35,703 nt of DNA from DATILL01 sp035476575 (GTDB lineage Bacteria; Actinomycetota; Actinomycetes; Mycobacteriales; JACQDL01), in assembly GCA_035476575.1 (NCBI GenBank), contig DATILL010000045.1:1-35703 (forward strand), read 5' to 3'. Below, one piece after another: positions 15,636-22,733 of this stretch (within the stretch, counting starts at the first letter, position 1; every line of letters starts with the position of its first letter). The translations under genes were made by a program, and so were the position numbers. The notes under the pieces are model-generated. The model was given only the letters and a program-made list of their open reading frames with translations, was not told where the DNA came from and made no database searches.

Positions 15636-16181
15636 TCATCCGTCCCAGATCGGATGTGCGGCCGCCGCCACCGGCTCGAGCGCGCTCATCGAGCCGCGGA
15701 AGAAGACCAGCGGCTCGTCCTCCCGGTGGACGCCGAGCTGGGTCACCTCGCCGAGGAAGATCCGGTGGTCGCCGCCGGAGAACTCGTCGACCAGCCGGCA
15801 CGCCAGGAACGCCAGCGCGTCGCTGAGGATCGGACCCGCCGTGCCGGACCCATGGTGGGCCACGTCCCCCAGCACGGCCGTCTCCTTCGCCGCGAATGCC
15901 CAGGCGACCCGCTCCTGCCGGCCGGTCAGGAAGTTGACCACGAACCGGCCCGACCGCCGTACCATGTCGCCGAGCCGCGACTGCTCGTGCAGGCAGATCA
16001 GGACCAACGGCGGTTCGAGCGAGACCGAGGTGAACGAGTTGACGGTCGTACCCGCCTGCAGGCCCTCGAGCTCACTGGTGATGACGGTGACGCCGGTGAC
16101 GAAGTTCCCGCACACCTGACGCAGGGTTCTCGCCTCGACCGGCCTGATCTCATGCACACCGGCTGGCGCCCCGTTCTCCAT
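15636..16181 (-). CDS. NAD(P)H:flavin reductase, partner of halogenase and oxygenases
   Basis: The 181-residue protein has the flavin reductase-like FMN-binding split barrel used by two-component flavoenzymes. TLRQVCGNFVTGVTVITSE and TVNSFTSVSLEPPLVLICL are the flavin-binding strands, RFVVNFL is the next conserved strand, and SGGDHRIFLGEV carries the conserved GDH that contacts flavin and NAD(P)H. It supplies free reduced flavin, which the halogenase absolutely needs and which the ABM oxygenase may also use. The ATG at 16181 has GGGGAG upstream with a slightly long spacing. The frame continues 27 codons upstream without family similarity. It is the first gene of the minus-strand tailoring operon, 96 bases before the antiporter gene. 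Confidence 0.9.
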   Translation of the reverse strand: MENGAPAGVHEIRPVEARTLRQVCGNFVTGVTVITSELEGLQAGTTVNSFTSVSLEPPLVLICLHEQSRLGDMVRRSGRFVVNFLTGRQERVAWAFAAKETAVLGDVAHHGSGTAGPILSDALAFLACRLVDEFSGGDHRIFLGEVTQLGVHREDEPLVFFRGSMSALEPVAAAAHPIWDG

Positions 16182-16260
16182 TTGATAAATCTCCCCGTCC
16201 GACTCTACGACGCACCATCCGATCGCTGGTCCAGCGTCCCCGAACCGGTCGGGTCTGTTC

Positions 16261-16274
16261 AAGACCGCGGTCTT
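16261..16274. promoter_or_regulatory. 14-base perfect palindrome upstream of the flavin reductase operon
   Basis: AAGACCGCGGTCTT is its own reverse complement, with no loop, so it is more likely a protein-binding site than a terminator. It lies 80 bases upstream of the flavin reductase start and about 100 bases after the response regulator stop. It is a candidate operator for the tailoring operon. Confidence 0.35.
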
Positions 16275-16374
16275 CAGGGCTCGGTCGGAATTCGCAGGGC
16301 CAGCCCGGTTCCGTCTAACTTCGAACCAGCGAGCGTCAAGAACCTGTAAAGGCCGGGCCGTCGGGTGACCCAGG

Positions 16375-17037
16375 TCAGGCCGCTCCGGAACCCAGCCGGT
16401 ATCCCACTCCGCGTACTGTCACAATCCAGTCGCCGTTGCCAAGCTTGTTGCGCAGCGTGCTGACGTGCGTGTCGACGGTCCGGCTCGACATTCCCCAGTC
16501 GTCCGCCCATACCCTGGCCATCAGCTCCTTACGGGAGAAGACCATCTCCGGCGCGGACGCCAGCATGTACAGCAGATCGAACTCCTTGCGAGTCACGTCG
16601 ACGGTGCGGTCGCCGAGACGCACCTGCCGGCTGCGCGGATCGACATGCAGGAAGCCCAGAGAGATTACCTGCGGTGGCCGCACGGACGAGCAGGCCCGGC
16701 GTGCGACCGCATCCATCCGAGCCATCAGCTCACGAAACCCATAGGGCTTGACAAGGCAGTCGTCGGCGCCAGCCTGCAGGGTGAGCACCCGGTCCAGCTC
16801 CGTGCCGGACGTGAACGTGATGATCGGGGTGCCGCCCCGGGCCCGGATCCGGCGGCACGCCTCCACCCCGTCCAGATCGGGTAGATCGAGGTCAAGAAGG
16901 ACCAGATCCGCCTGTTCGTACCTCTCGAGCGCAGCCTGTGCCGAACCGGCCCGATCGATCTCGTGCCCCTGCCGGCCCAGGCGACCGGCAAGGACATGTG
17001 CCGTCTCATCGTCGGCGTCCACCACGAGAACGCGCAT
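16375..17037 (-). CDS. OmpR-family response regulator (JadR1/LanI-like cluster activator)
   Basis: The 220-residue protein has an N-terminal receiver domain (1-115) and a C-terminal OmpR/PhoB winged helix (about 125-217). The acidic pocket is VDADDE (D9/D10), the phospho-acceptor is D49 in LVLLDLDLP, the switch residue is S77 and the conserved Lys is K97 in CLVKPY, so the phosphorylation pocket looks complete. The DNA-binding half shows VTRKEFDLLYMLA, MSSRTVDTHVSTLRNKL and TVRGVGYRLG. No sensor kinase is adjacent. Orphan OmpR-type regulators (JadR1, LanI, LndI) are the usual activators of angucycline clusters, which fits this position. AAGGAGGT precedes the ATG, an excellent ribosome binding site. 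It is divergent from the PKS operon. Confidence 0.93.
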   Translation of the reverse strand: MRVLVVDADDETAHVLAGRLGRQGHEIDRAGSAQAALERYEQADLVLLDLDLPDLDGVEACRRIRARGGTPIITFTSGTELDRVLTLQAGADDCLVKPYGFRELMARMDAVARRACSSVRPPQVISLGFLHVDPRSRQVRLGDRTVDVTRKEFDLLYMLASAPEMVFSRKELMARVWADDWGMSSRTVDTHVSTLRNKLGNGDWIVTVRGVGYRLGSGAA

Positions 17038-17415
17038 TCCCGCGGCACCTCCTTCCGTTCAGGCAACCGCGGGCGCCGCTGCCAGGTGTGTGGGGCTCGC
17101 CGACCACATGGGCAACTCTGGCCTACGACCGACCTGTAGTAGGAGCACGCTCACCGTCCGGCTGATACGTGCATTTGTTCGTCCGTTGCGAGAATCTTGT
17201 CGTCGCGACCGGGAAACCGTCGGAGTGGTTCCTCCTCGGACATTTCGCCGACAAACTTGACAGTCGACCGACAAACGCCGCAAACCCTTGTCGGGCCGCG
17301 TGTTGACCACTTGGCGTCGTCCGGAAACTATGGACCACGTTCCCCGGTGGAGTTATCGACATCGGTGCCGCACGCCAGTGCCGTCACCGCCGCCGGCGCC
17401 ATTGAGGAGACTGAG
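17038..17415. promoter_or_regulatory. Divergent control region between regulator and PKS operon
   Basis: This region must hold the promoters for the response regulator (leftward) and the polyketide operon (rightward). It contains CCGACAAAC twice, at 17248-17256 and 17268-17276. The copies start 20 bases apart, about two helical turns, as expected for direct-repeat sites of OmpR-type dimers. TTGACA at 17257-17262 sits between them, and TTGACC at about 17301 has AACTAT 17 bases downstream as a weak -10 candidate. A protein-coding reading of this stretch is not convincing. Confidence 0.5.
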
Positions 17416-17637
17416 TTGACCGCGCCCGCAGGCATCGCCGGCCCCATGATCCGCGTGACCAACGGAAATGCCAACGCGCCGGAGCTGGCCGCGCTCACCG
17501 TGGTCCTGATGGCCCGGATCCGCGCGTCGGAACCGGTCAGTGGATCCGCCCTACCGCGGTCACACCGGCCGGCGGGCCGGCAGGCCGACCGGTTTTCCGG
17601 CTTCGCGACCGCGCGTAGCTGGCGCACGACGGGCTAA
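17416..17637 (+). CDS. Acyl-CoA carboxylase epsilon subunit
   Basis: This 73-residue protein has the hallmarks of the small epsilon subunit of actinobacterial acyl-CoA carboxylases: MIRVTNGNANAPELAALTVVL near the N-terminus (family form IRVVRGNPTPEELAAL) and a C-terminal Ser/Arg-Ser-Trp-Arg end (TARSWR). Epsilon binds the beta subunit and raises carboxylase activity. The start is TTG, with GAGGAG seven bases upstream; an in-frame GTG at 17365 is a poorer alternative. It opens the polyketide operon and is separated from its likely partner, the beta subunit at 24247-25791, by the whole PKS block. The biotinylated alpha subunit is not in this window and must come from elsewhere in the genome. 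Confidence 0.82.
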   Translation: MTAPAGIAGPMIRVTNGNANAPELAALTVVLMARIRASEPVSGSALPRSHRPAGRQADRFSGFATARSWRTTG

Positions 17638-17735
17638 GTCGCACGACCGACTGGGCCGCACTACCGACTGAACCCGACCACGGTACGCCCGACATGCCCC
17701 GCGCCCGGAGACATGCCAGAGGAGAAGACGAGACA

Positions 17736-18065
17736 ATGCACAGCACTCTCATCGTGGCCCGAATGCGGCCGAGCTCGGCCGCCGATGTTGCTCGGCTCTT
17801 CGGCGCCTTCGACGAGACCGAGATGCCGCACCGCATGGGGACCCGGCGCCGCCAGCTCTTCCGCTATCACGGGCTCTACTTCCATCTCCAGGACTTCGAC
17901 GAGGACAACGGCGGCGCGCTGATTGAGAAGGCGAAGGCGGACCCGCGCTTCGTGCGGATCAGCGACGACCTCACGCCGTACATCGAGGCATACGACCCGG
18001 GGACCTGGCGGTCCCCCGCCGACGCGATGGCCACCCGGTTCTACCACTGGCAGGTGTCCGCGTGA
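17736..18065 (+). CDS. TcmI-family polyketide cyclase
   Basis: This 109-residue protein has the exact size of TcmI-type cyclases (ferredoxin-like dimers). The family pattern is complete: LFGAFDETEMPHRMGTRRRQLF, YHGLYFHLQDF, DLTPYIEAYDPGTWRSP and DAMATRFYHW at the C-terminus. Such enzymes close the later rings of the polyketide; in angucyclines the homologues UrdF, LanF, PgaF and JadI set the bent benz[a]anthracene frame. The ATG was chosen by family alignment. AGAGGAG is 11 bases upstream, a long but usable spacing, and the frame upstream is not conserved. Its stop overlaps the KS-alpha GTG by four bases (GTGA), so the two are translationally coupled. Confidence 0.93.
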   Translation: MHSTLIVARMRPSSAADVARLFGAFDETEMPHRMGTRRRQLFRYHGLYFHLQDFDEDNGGALIEKAKADPRFVRISDDLTPYIEAYDPGTWRSPADAMATRFYHWQVSA

Positions 18066-19333
18066 GCCGGCGGCGGGCGGTCATCACCGGCATCGGCGTG
18101 CTGGCCCCGGGCGGGGTCGGGGTGAAGGACTTCTGGAGCCTGCTGAGCGAGGGCCGGACCGCGACCCGCGGGATCACGTTCTTCGACCCGACACCGTTCC
18201 GCTCCCGGGTCGCGGCCGAGGTCGACTTCGATCCCGAGGCGCACGGGCTGAGCCCCCAGGAGATCCGCCGGATGGACCGGGCGGCGCAGTTCGCCGTCGT
18301 GGCGACCCGGGAGGCGGTGGCGGACAGCGGCCTCGACGTGGAGCAGGCGGACCCGTACCGGATGGGGGTGACAATCGGCAGCGCGGTCGGCGCGACCATG
18401 GGCCTGGACGCCGAGTACCGGGTGGTCAGCGACGGCGGCCGGCTGCACCTGGTGGACCCGGCGTACGCGGTGCCGCACCTCTACGACTATCTGGTCCCTA
18501 GCTCGTTCGCGGCCGAGGTCGCCTGGGTGGTCGGCGCCGAGGGCCCGGCCATCGTGGTGTCCACCGGCTGCACCTCGGGCATCGACTCGGTCGGCCACGC
18601 CGTCGAGCTGATCCGGGAGGGCTCCGCCGACGTGATGATCACGGGCGCCACGGAGGCCCCGATCTCGCCGATCACGGTGGCCTGCTTCGACGCGATCAGG
18701 GCGACCACGCCCCGCAACGACGACCCCGGGCGTGCCTCCCGGCCGTTCGACGGCAGCCGCAACGGGTTCGTGCTGGGCGAGGGCGCGGCCGTGCTGGTCG
18801 TCGAGGAACGCGAGCGGGCCCTGCGCCGGGGCGCCAGGATCTACGCCGAGGTCGCCGGCTACGCCTCGCGCTGCAACGCGTTCCACATGACCGGGCTGCG
18901 GCCGGACGGCGCGGAGATGGCGGAGGCGATCCGGGTCGCGCTGGCCGAGTCGCGGACCGACCCCGGGTCGATCGACTATGTGAACGCGCACGGCTCGGGG
19001 ACCAGGCAGAACGACCGGCACGAGACCGCGGCGTTCCGGACGGTGCTCGGCGAGCATGCGTACCGGACACCGGTGAGCTCGATCAAGTCCATGATCGGCC
19101 ACTCGCTCGGCGCGATCGGCTCGCTCGAGATCGTCGCGTCGGTGCTGGCGATGCAGCACGACGTCGTGCCGCCGACGGCGAACCTGCACACTCCGGATCC
19201 GGAGTGCGACCTGGACTACGTGCCGCTGGTCGCGCGGGACTGGCGGACCGACACCGTGCTCACCGTCGGGAGCGGGTTCGGGGGATTCCAGAGCGCGATG
19301 GTCCTCACCGGACCGGACCGGGTCGCGTCGTGA
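18062..19333 (+). CDS. Type II PKS ketosynthase alpha (KSa)
   Basis: The 423-residue protein is the catalytic ketosynthase of the minimal PKS, which extends the poly-beta-keto chain with malonyl-ACP. The nucleophile is Cys170 in VSTGCTSG. The decarboxylation histidines are His310 (VNAHGSGT) and His347 (MIGHSLGA). RRAVITGIGVLAPGGVG at the start and GSGFGGFQSAMVL at the end are standard. GTG 18062 overlaps the stop of the cyclase gene. The end overlaps the CLF start by four bases, the usual arrangement that ensures equal amounts of the two KS halves. Confidence 0.97.
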   Translation: MSRRRAVITGIGVLAPGGVGVKDFWSLLSEGRTATRGITFFDPTPFRSRVAAEVDFDPEAHGLSPQEIRRMDRAAQFAVVATREAVADSGLDVEQADPYRMGVTIGSAVGATMGLDAEYRVVSDGGRLHLVDPAYAVPHLYDYLVPSSFAAEVAWVVGAEGPAIVVSTGCTSGIDSVGHAVELIREGSADVMITGATEAPISPITVACFDAIRATTPRNDDPGRASRPFDGSRNGFVLGEGAAVLVVEERERALRRGARIYAEVAGYASRCNAFHMTGLRPDGAEMAEAIRVALAESRTDPGSIDYVNAHGSGTRQNDRHETAAFRTVLGEHAYRTPVSSIKSMIGHSLGAIGSLEIVASVLAMQHDVVPPTANLHTPDPECDLDYVPLVARDWRTDTVLTVGSGFGGFQSAMVLTGPDRVAS

Positions 19334-20565
19334 CCGGCGCGGCGGTGGTGACCGGGATCGGGGTGGCGGCGCCGAACGGCCTCGGCACGGAGGACTTCTG
19401 GGCGGCCACGCTGGCGGGCCGCAGCGGCATCGGCCGGATCAGCCGGTTCGACCCGGCGGGCTACCCGGCGCGGCTGGCGGGCGAGGTGCCAGGGTTCGTG
19501 GCCGAGGAGCACCTCCCGAGCCGGCTGATCCCGCAGACCGACCGGATGACCCGGCTCGCCCTGGTGGCCGCGGAGTGGGCGCTCGCCGACGCCGGGCTCG
19601 ACCCGGAGACGCTGCCCGCGTTCGACATGGGCGTGGTCACCGCCAGCTCCTCCGGCGGCTTCGAGTTCGGCCAGCGCGAGCTGCAGGCGCTGTGGAGCAA
19701 GGGCGGTCAGTACGTCAGCGCGTACCAGTCCTTCGCCTGGTTCTATGCCGTCAACACCGGCCAGATCTCGATCCGCAACGGCATGAAGGGGCACAGCGGC
19801 GTCCTGGTCAGCGACCAGGCCGGCGGGCTGGACGCGATCGCGCAGGCGCGCCGCCAGATCCGGGCCGGCACCCGGGTCGTCGTCTCCGGCGCGCTCGACG
19901 CGTCGATCTGCCCATGGGGCTGGGTCGCGCAGCTCGCCAGCGGTCGGCTGAGCACCAGCGAGGTGCCGGACCGGGCGTACCTGCCGTTCGACGCGGACGC
20001 GCGCGGGCACGTACCCGGCGAGGGCGGGGCGATCCTCGTCCTCGAGGAGGCCGGCGCCGCCCGCGACCGCGACGCCCGCGTCTACGGGGAGATCGCCGGC
20101 TACGCGGCCACCTTCGACCCCCGGCCCGGCTCGGGACGCGAACCCGGGCTGCGCCGGGCCGTTGAGCTCGCGCTGGCCGACGCCGGGCTCGAGGCCGCGG
20201 AGATTGACGTGGTCTTCGCGGACGCCGCCGGCGTCCCGGAGCTGGACCAGATCGAGGCCGACGCGCTGGCCGCGGTCTTCGGGCGCCGCGGGGTAGCAGT
20301 CACCGCGCCGAAGACGATGACCGGGCGGCTGTGCTCCGGCGCCGCGCCGCTCGATCTGGTCACGGCGCTGCTGTCGATCCGGGACGAGCTGATCCCGCCC
20401 ACCGTGCACGTCCAGCCGGCTACCCGGTACGGCCTCGACCTGGTGTGCGGCGACGTCCGCACCGGTCCGGTGCGCACGGCCCTGGTGCTGGCACGCGGCG
20501 CCGGCGGGTTCAACTCCGCCGTCATCGTCCGCGCCGCTGGCGACCGAGCTGGCAACAACAACTGA
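19330..20565 (+). CDS. Type II PKS chain length factor (KSb/CLF)
   Basis: This 411-residue KS-like partner forms a heterodimer with KSa. The active Cys is replaced by Gln163 in SDQAGG, the defining CLF feature. The residues equivalent to the actinorhodin CLF gate Phe109/Thr112/Phe116 are Phe111, Gly114 and Leu118 (FEFGQREL). The smaller residues at the last two positions point to a larger cavity and a decaketide (C20), as in angucyclines, rather than an octaketide. The extreme C-terminus (AGNNN) is encoded by the first copy of a tandem repeat that continues past the stop. The start GTG overlaps the KSa stop. Confidence 0.96.
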   Translation: MTGAAVVTGIGVAAPNGLGTEDFWAATLAGRSGIGRISRFDPAGYPARLAGEVPGFVAEEHLPSRLIPQTDRMTRLALVAAEWALADAGLDPETLPAFDMGVVTASSSGGFEFGQRELQALWSKGGQYVSAYQSFAWFYAVNTGQISIRNGMKGHSGVLVSDQAGGLDAIAQARRQIRAGTRVVVSGALDASICPWGWVAQLASGRLSTSEVPDRAYLPFDADARGHVPGEGGAILVLEEAGAARDRDARVYGEIAGYAATFDPRPGSGREPGLRRAVELALADAGLEAAEIDVVFADAAGVPELDQIEADALAAVFGRRGVAVTAPKTMTGRLCSGAAPLDLVTALLSIRDELIPPTVHVQPATRYGLDLVCGDVRTGPVRTALVLARGAGGFNSAVIVRAAGDRAGNNN

Positions 20566-20600
20566 GCTGGCAACAAACGACTGAGCTGGCAACAACAACT
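20546..20600 (+). repeat. Three-copy tandem repeat spanning the CLF end
   Basis: The unit GAGCTGGCAACAACAACT (18 bases) occurs at 20546-20563, as a 19-base variant at 20564-20582, and exactly again at 20583-20600. The first copy encodes the CLF C-terminus and its stop. The others fill the gap to the ACP ribosome binding site (GGGAGG). The spacer between the CLF and ACP genes is thus essentially duplicated coding tail. Confidence 0.9.
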
Positions 20601-20614
20601 GGGAGGACACTGCG

Positions 20615-20878
20615 ATGGCCCTGAAGATGTTCACGATGAACGACCTTGCGCGGATCCTGCGGGAGGGCGCCGGCGTCGACGCGGGCACGAACCTCGACGG
20701 CGACATCGTCGACTACGAGTTCGAGGAGCTGGGGTACGACTCGCTCGCCCTGCTCGAGACGTGCGGCCGGATCGAGCAGGAGTACGGCGTCACGCTCGAC
20801 GACGGCACCGTCGCGGCTGCCAGGACACCGCGGGCGCTGCTGGACGCGGTCAACTGCCGGCTCTCGATCCCGGCCTGA
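20615..20878 (+). CDS. Type II PKS acyl carrier protein
   Basis: The 87-residue ACP carries the growing polyketide on a phosphopantetheine arm. The attachment serine is Ser43 in ELGYDSLALLE, the classical type II PKS motif. It is a small, acidic, helical protein of normal length. GGGAGG is 8 bases before the ATG. No phosphopantetheinyl transferase is present in the window, so a genomic one must activate it. It completes the minimal PKS with KSa and KSb. Confidence 0.96.
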   Translation: MALKMFTMNDLARILREGAGVDAGTNLDGDIVDYEFEELGYDSLALLETCGRIEQEYGVTLDDGTVAAARTPRALLDAVNCRLSIPA

Positions 20879-20929
20879 CCGGCCCGCGGTCGAGCTCCGC
20901 CAACCACCCACGCATCGGGGGAGAACAGC

Positions 20930-21721
20930 ATGTCCACTCAGGACGACCAGGACCGCAGGGTCGCCATCGTGACGGGCGGGACCAGCGGCATCGGGCTCGC
21001 GGTCGCCCGGCATCTGGGCCGCCAGCACGCGGTGTTCATCGGCGCCCGCAACGCCGACAACCTGCTCACGACCGTCAAGGAGCTGACCGAGGAGGGCCTC
21101 CGCGTCGACGGTGCCCCCTGCGACGTCCGCTCCCGCGCGGACGTGAGGCGCTTCGTACGGGCCGCCGTTGACACCTTCGGGACCATCGATGTCCTCGTCA
21201 ACAACGCCGGCCGCAGCGGCGGCGGGGTGACCGCGGACCTCACCGACGAGGTCTGGTACGACGTGATCGACACGAACCTCAACAGCGTCTTCCTGATGAC
21301 CCGCGAGGTGCTGACCGCCGGCGGCATGCGCGCCAAGCACCGGGGCCGGATCGTCAACATCGCGTCCACCGCCGGCAAGCAGGGGGTCGTGCTCGGTGCG
21401 CCGTACTCGGCGTCGAAGCATGGCGTCGTCGGGTTCACCAAGGCGCTCGGCAACGAGCTCGCGCCCACCGGGATCACGGTGAACGCGGTCTGCCCCGGCT
21501 ACGTCGAGACCCCGATGGCGGCCCGGGTACGCCAGGGCTACGCCGAGGCGTACGGCACCAGCGAGGCAGCGATCCTGGCGAAGTTCGAGGCCAAGATCCC
21601 GCTCGGCCGCTACTCCAGCCCGGAGGAGGTGGCCGGCATGGTCGGCTACCTGGTCTCCGACGCCGCCGCATCGGTCACGTCGCAGGCGATCAACGTCTGC
21701 GGCGGGCTGGGCAACTTCTGA
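20930..21721 (+). CDS. C-9 polyketide ketoreductase (ActKR/UrdD type)
   Basis: This 263-residue short-chain dehydrogenase/reductase is built like actinorhodin KR. The NADPH loop is TGGTSGIG (15-22). NNAG is at 91-94. The catalytic residues are Asn116, Ser146, Tyr159 and Lys163 (PYSASKHG). The C-terminus INVCGGLGNF is nearly diagnostic for type II PKS C-9 reductases. The stereocontrol motif PGG of ActKR is SGG here (96-98), a change that could influence hydride facial choice. It reduces the C-9 carbonyl of the nascent chain before first-ring aromatisation. GGGGGAG lies upstream of the ATG. Confidence 0.95.
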   Translation: MSTQDDQDRRVAIVTGGTSGIGLAVARHLGRQHAVFIGARNADNLLTTVKELTEEGLRVDGAPCDVRSRADVRRFVRAAVDTFGTIDVLVNNAGRSGGGVTADLTDEVWYDVIDTNLNSVFLMTREVLTAGGMRAKHRGRIVNIASTAGKQGVVLGAPYSASKHGVVGFTKALGNELAPTGITVNAVCPGYVETPMAARVRQGYAEAYGTSEAAILAKFEAKIPLGRYSSPEEVAGMVGYLVSDAAASVTSQAINVCGGLGNF

Positions 21722-21782
21722 GCCTGTCCCCCGTCATCGCGGCCCACCGCGCCGCCCATCCCGACGATTGAGGAGTACCCGC

Positions 21783-22733
21783 ATGCCGTCGAGCGCAGTG
21801 CGTGAGGTCGCGCACGACATCACGATCGAGGCCCCCGCCGCCGCCGTCTACCGGCTGATCGCCGAGGTGGAGAGCTGGCCACGGATCTTCCCGCCGACCA
21901 TCTACGTCGACCACCTCGAACGCGGCCCCGGCTCCGAGCGCATCCGCATCTGGGCCACCGCCAACGGCGAGCCGAAGAGCTGGGTCTCCCGCCGTGTTCT
22001 CGACCCCGGTGAGCTGCGGATCGACTTCCGGCAGGAGGTCTCCGTCCCGCCGGTCGCGGCGATGAGCGGGACCTGGCTGATCCAGGCGGTGTCCGACACC
22101 GAGTCATGGGTCCAGCTGCTGCACGGCTACCGCGCCGTCGACGACGACCCCGCCGGCCTGCGCTGGATCGACGAGGCCGTCGACCGCAACTCCCGCTCCG
22201 AGCTGGCCGCGCTCAAGCGGAACGTCGAGCTGGCTCGCGCGACCGAGGAGCTCACGTTCTCCTTCGTGGACACCGTCCAGATCCACGGGCGGGTCGAGGA
22301 CGTCTACGACTTCGTCCACTCGGCACAGATGTGGGCACAGCGGCTCCCGCACGTCGCCGCCGTCCGGCTGGAGGAGGAGACGCCCGGCCTGCAGACCCTG
22401 GAGATGGACACCCGGGCGAAGGACGGGTCCGTCCACCGGACCAGGTCGTACCGGGTCTGCCTCCCGACGTACCGGATCGCCTACAAGCAGGTGACCCTCC
22501 CGGCGCTGCTCACCCTCCACACGGGAGTGTGGACGTTCGAGGAGACCGAGGCGGGGGTCGCCGCGTCATCGCAGCACACCGTCGTCCTCAACACCGACAA
22601 CATCACCGCCGTCCTCGGACCCGAGGCGGGCGTGCCGGAGGCCCGCGAGTACGTCCGGGCCGCGCTGAGCACGAACAGCCGCGCCACCCTCGGCCTCGCC
22701 AAGGACCATGCGGAGAGCATCGTCCGGTCATGA
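21783..22733 (+). CDS. Didomain aromatase/cyclase (UrdL/JadD type)
   Basis: This 316-residue protein contains two SRPBCC (START-like) domains, roughly 5-150 and 160-305. The first shows REVAHDITIEAPAAAVYRLI and WPRIFPPTIYVDH. The second shows VDTVQIHGRVEDVYDFVHSA. Didomain aromatase/cyclases act on C-9-reduced chains: they close and dehydrate the first ring. This pairs logically with the upstream ketoreductase. AGGAG is seven bases before ATG 21783; an in-frame start 15 bases earlier lies across the ribosome binding site and is rejected. The stop overlaps the next gene's ATG by four bases (ATGA). Confidence 0.94.
   Translation: MPSSAVREVAHDITIEAPAAAVYRLIAEVESWPRIFPPTIYVDHLERGPGSERIRIWATANGEPKSWVSRRVLDPGELRIDFRQEVSVPPVAAMSGTWLIQAVSDTESWVQLLHGYRAVDDDPAGLRWIDEAVDRNSRSELAALKRNVELARATEELTFSFVDTVQIHGRVEDVYDFVHSAQMWAQRLPHVAAVRLEEETPGLQTLEMDTRAKDGSVHRTRSYRVCLPTYRIAYKQVTLPALLTLHTGVWTFEETEAGVAASSQHTVVLNTDNITAVLGPEAGVPEAREYVRAALSTNSRATLGLAKDHAESIVRS

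Noticed and set aside
18041..20706. Long minus-strand frames opposite KSa and KSb
   Set aside because: They are antisense to unmistakable PKS genes and lack family similarity.
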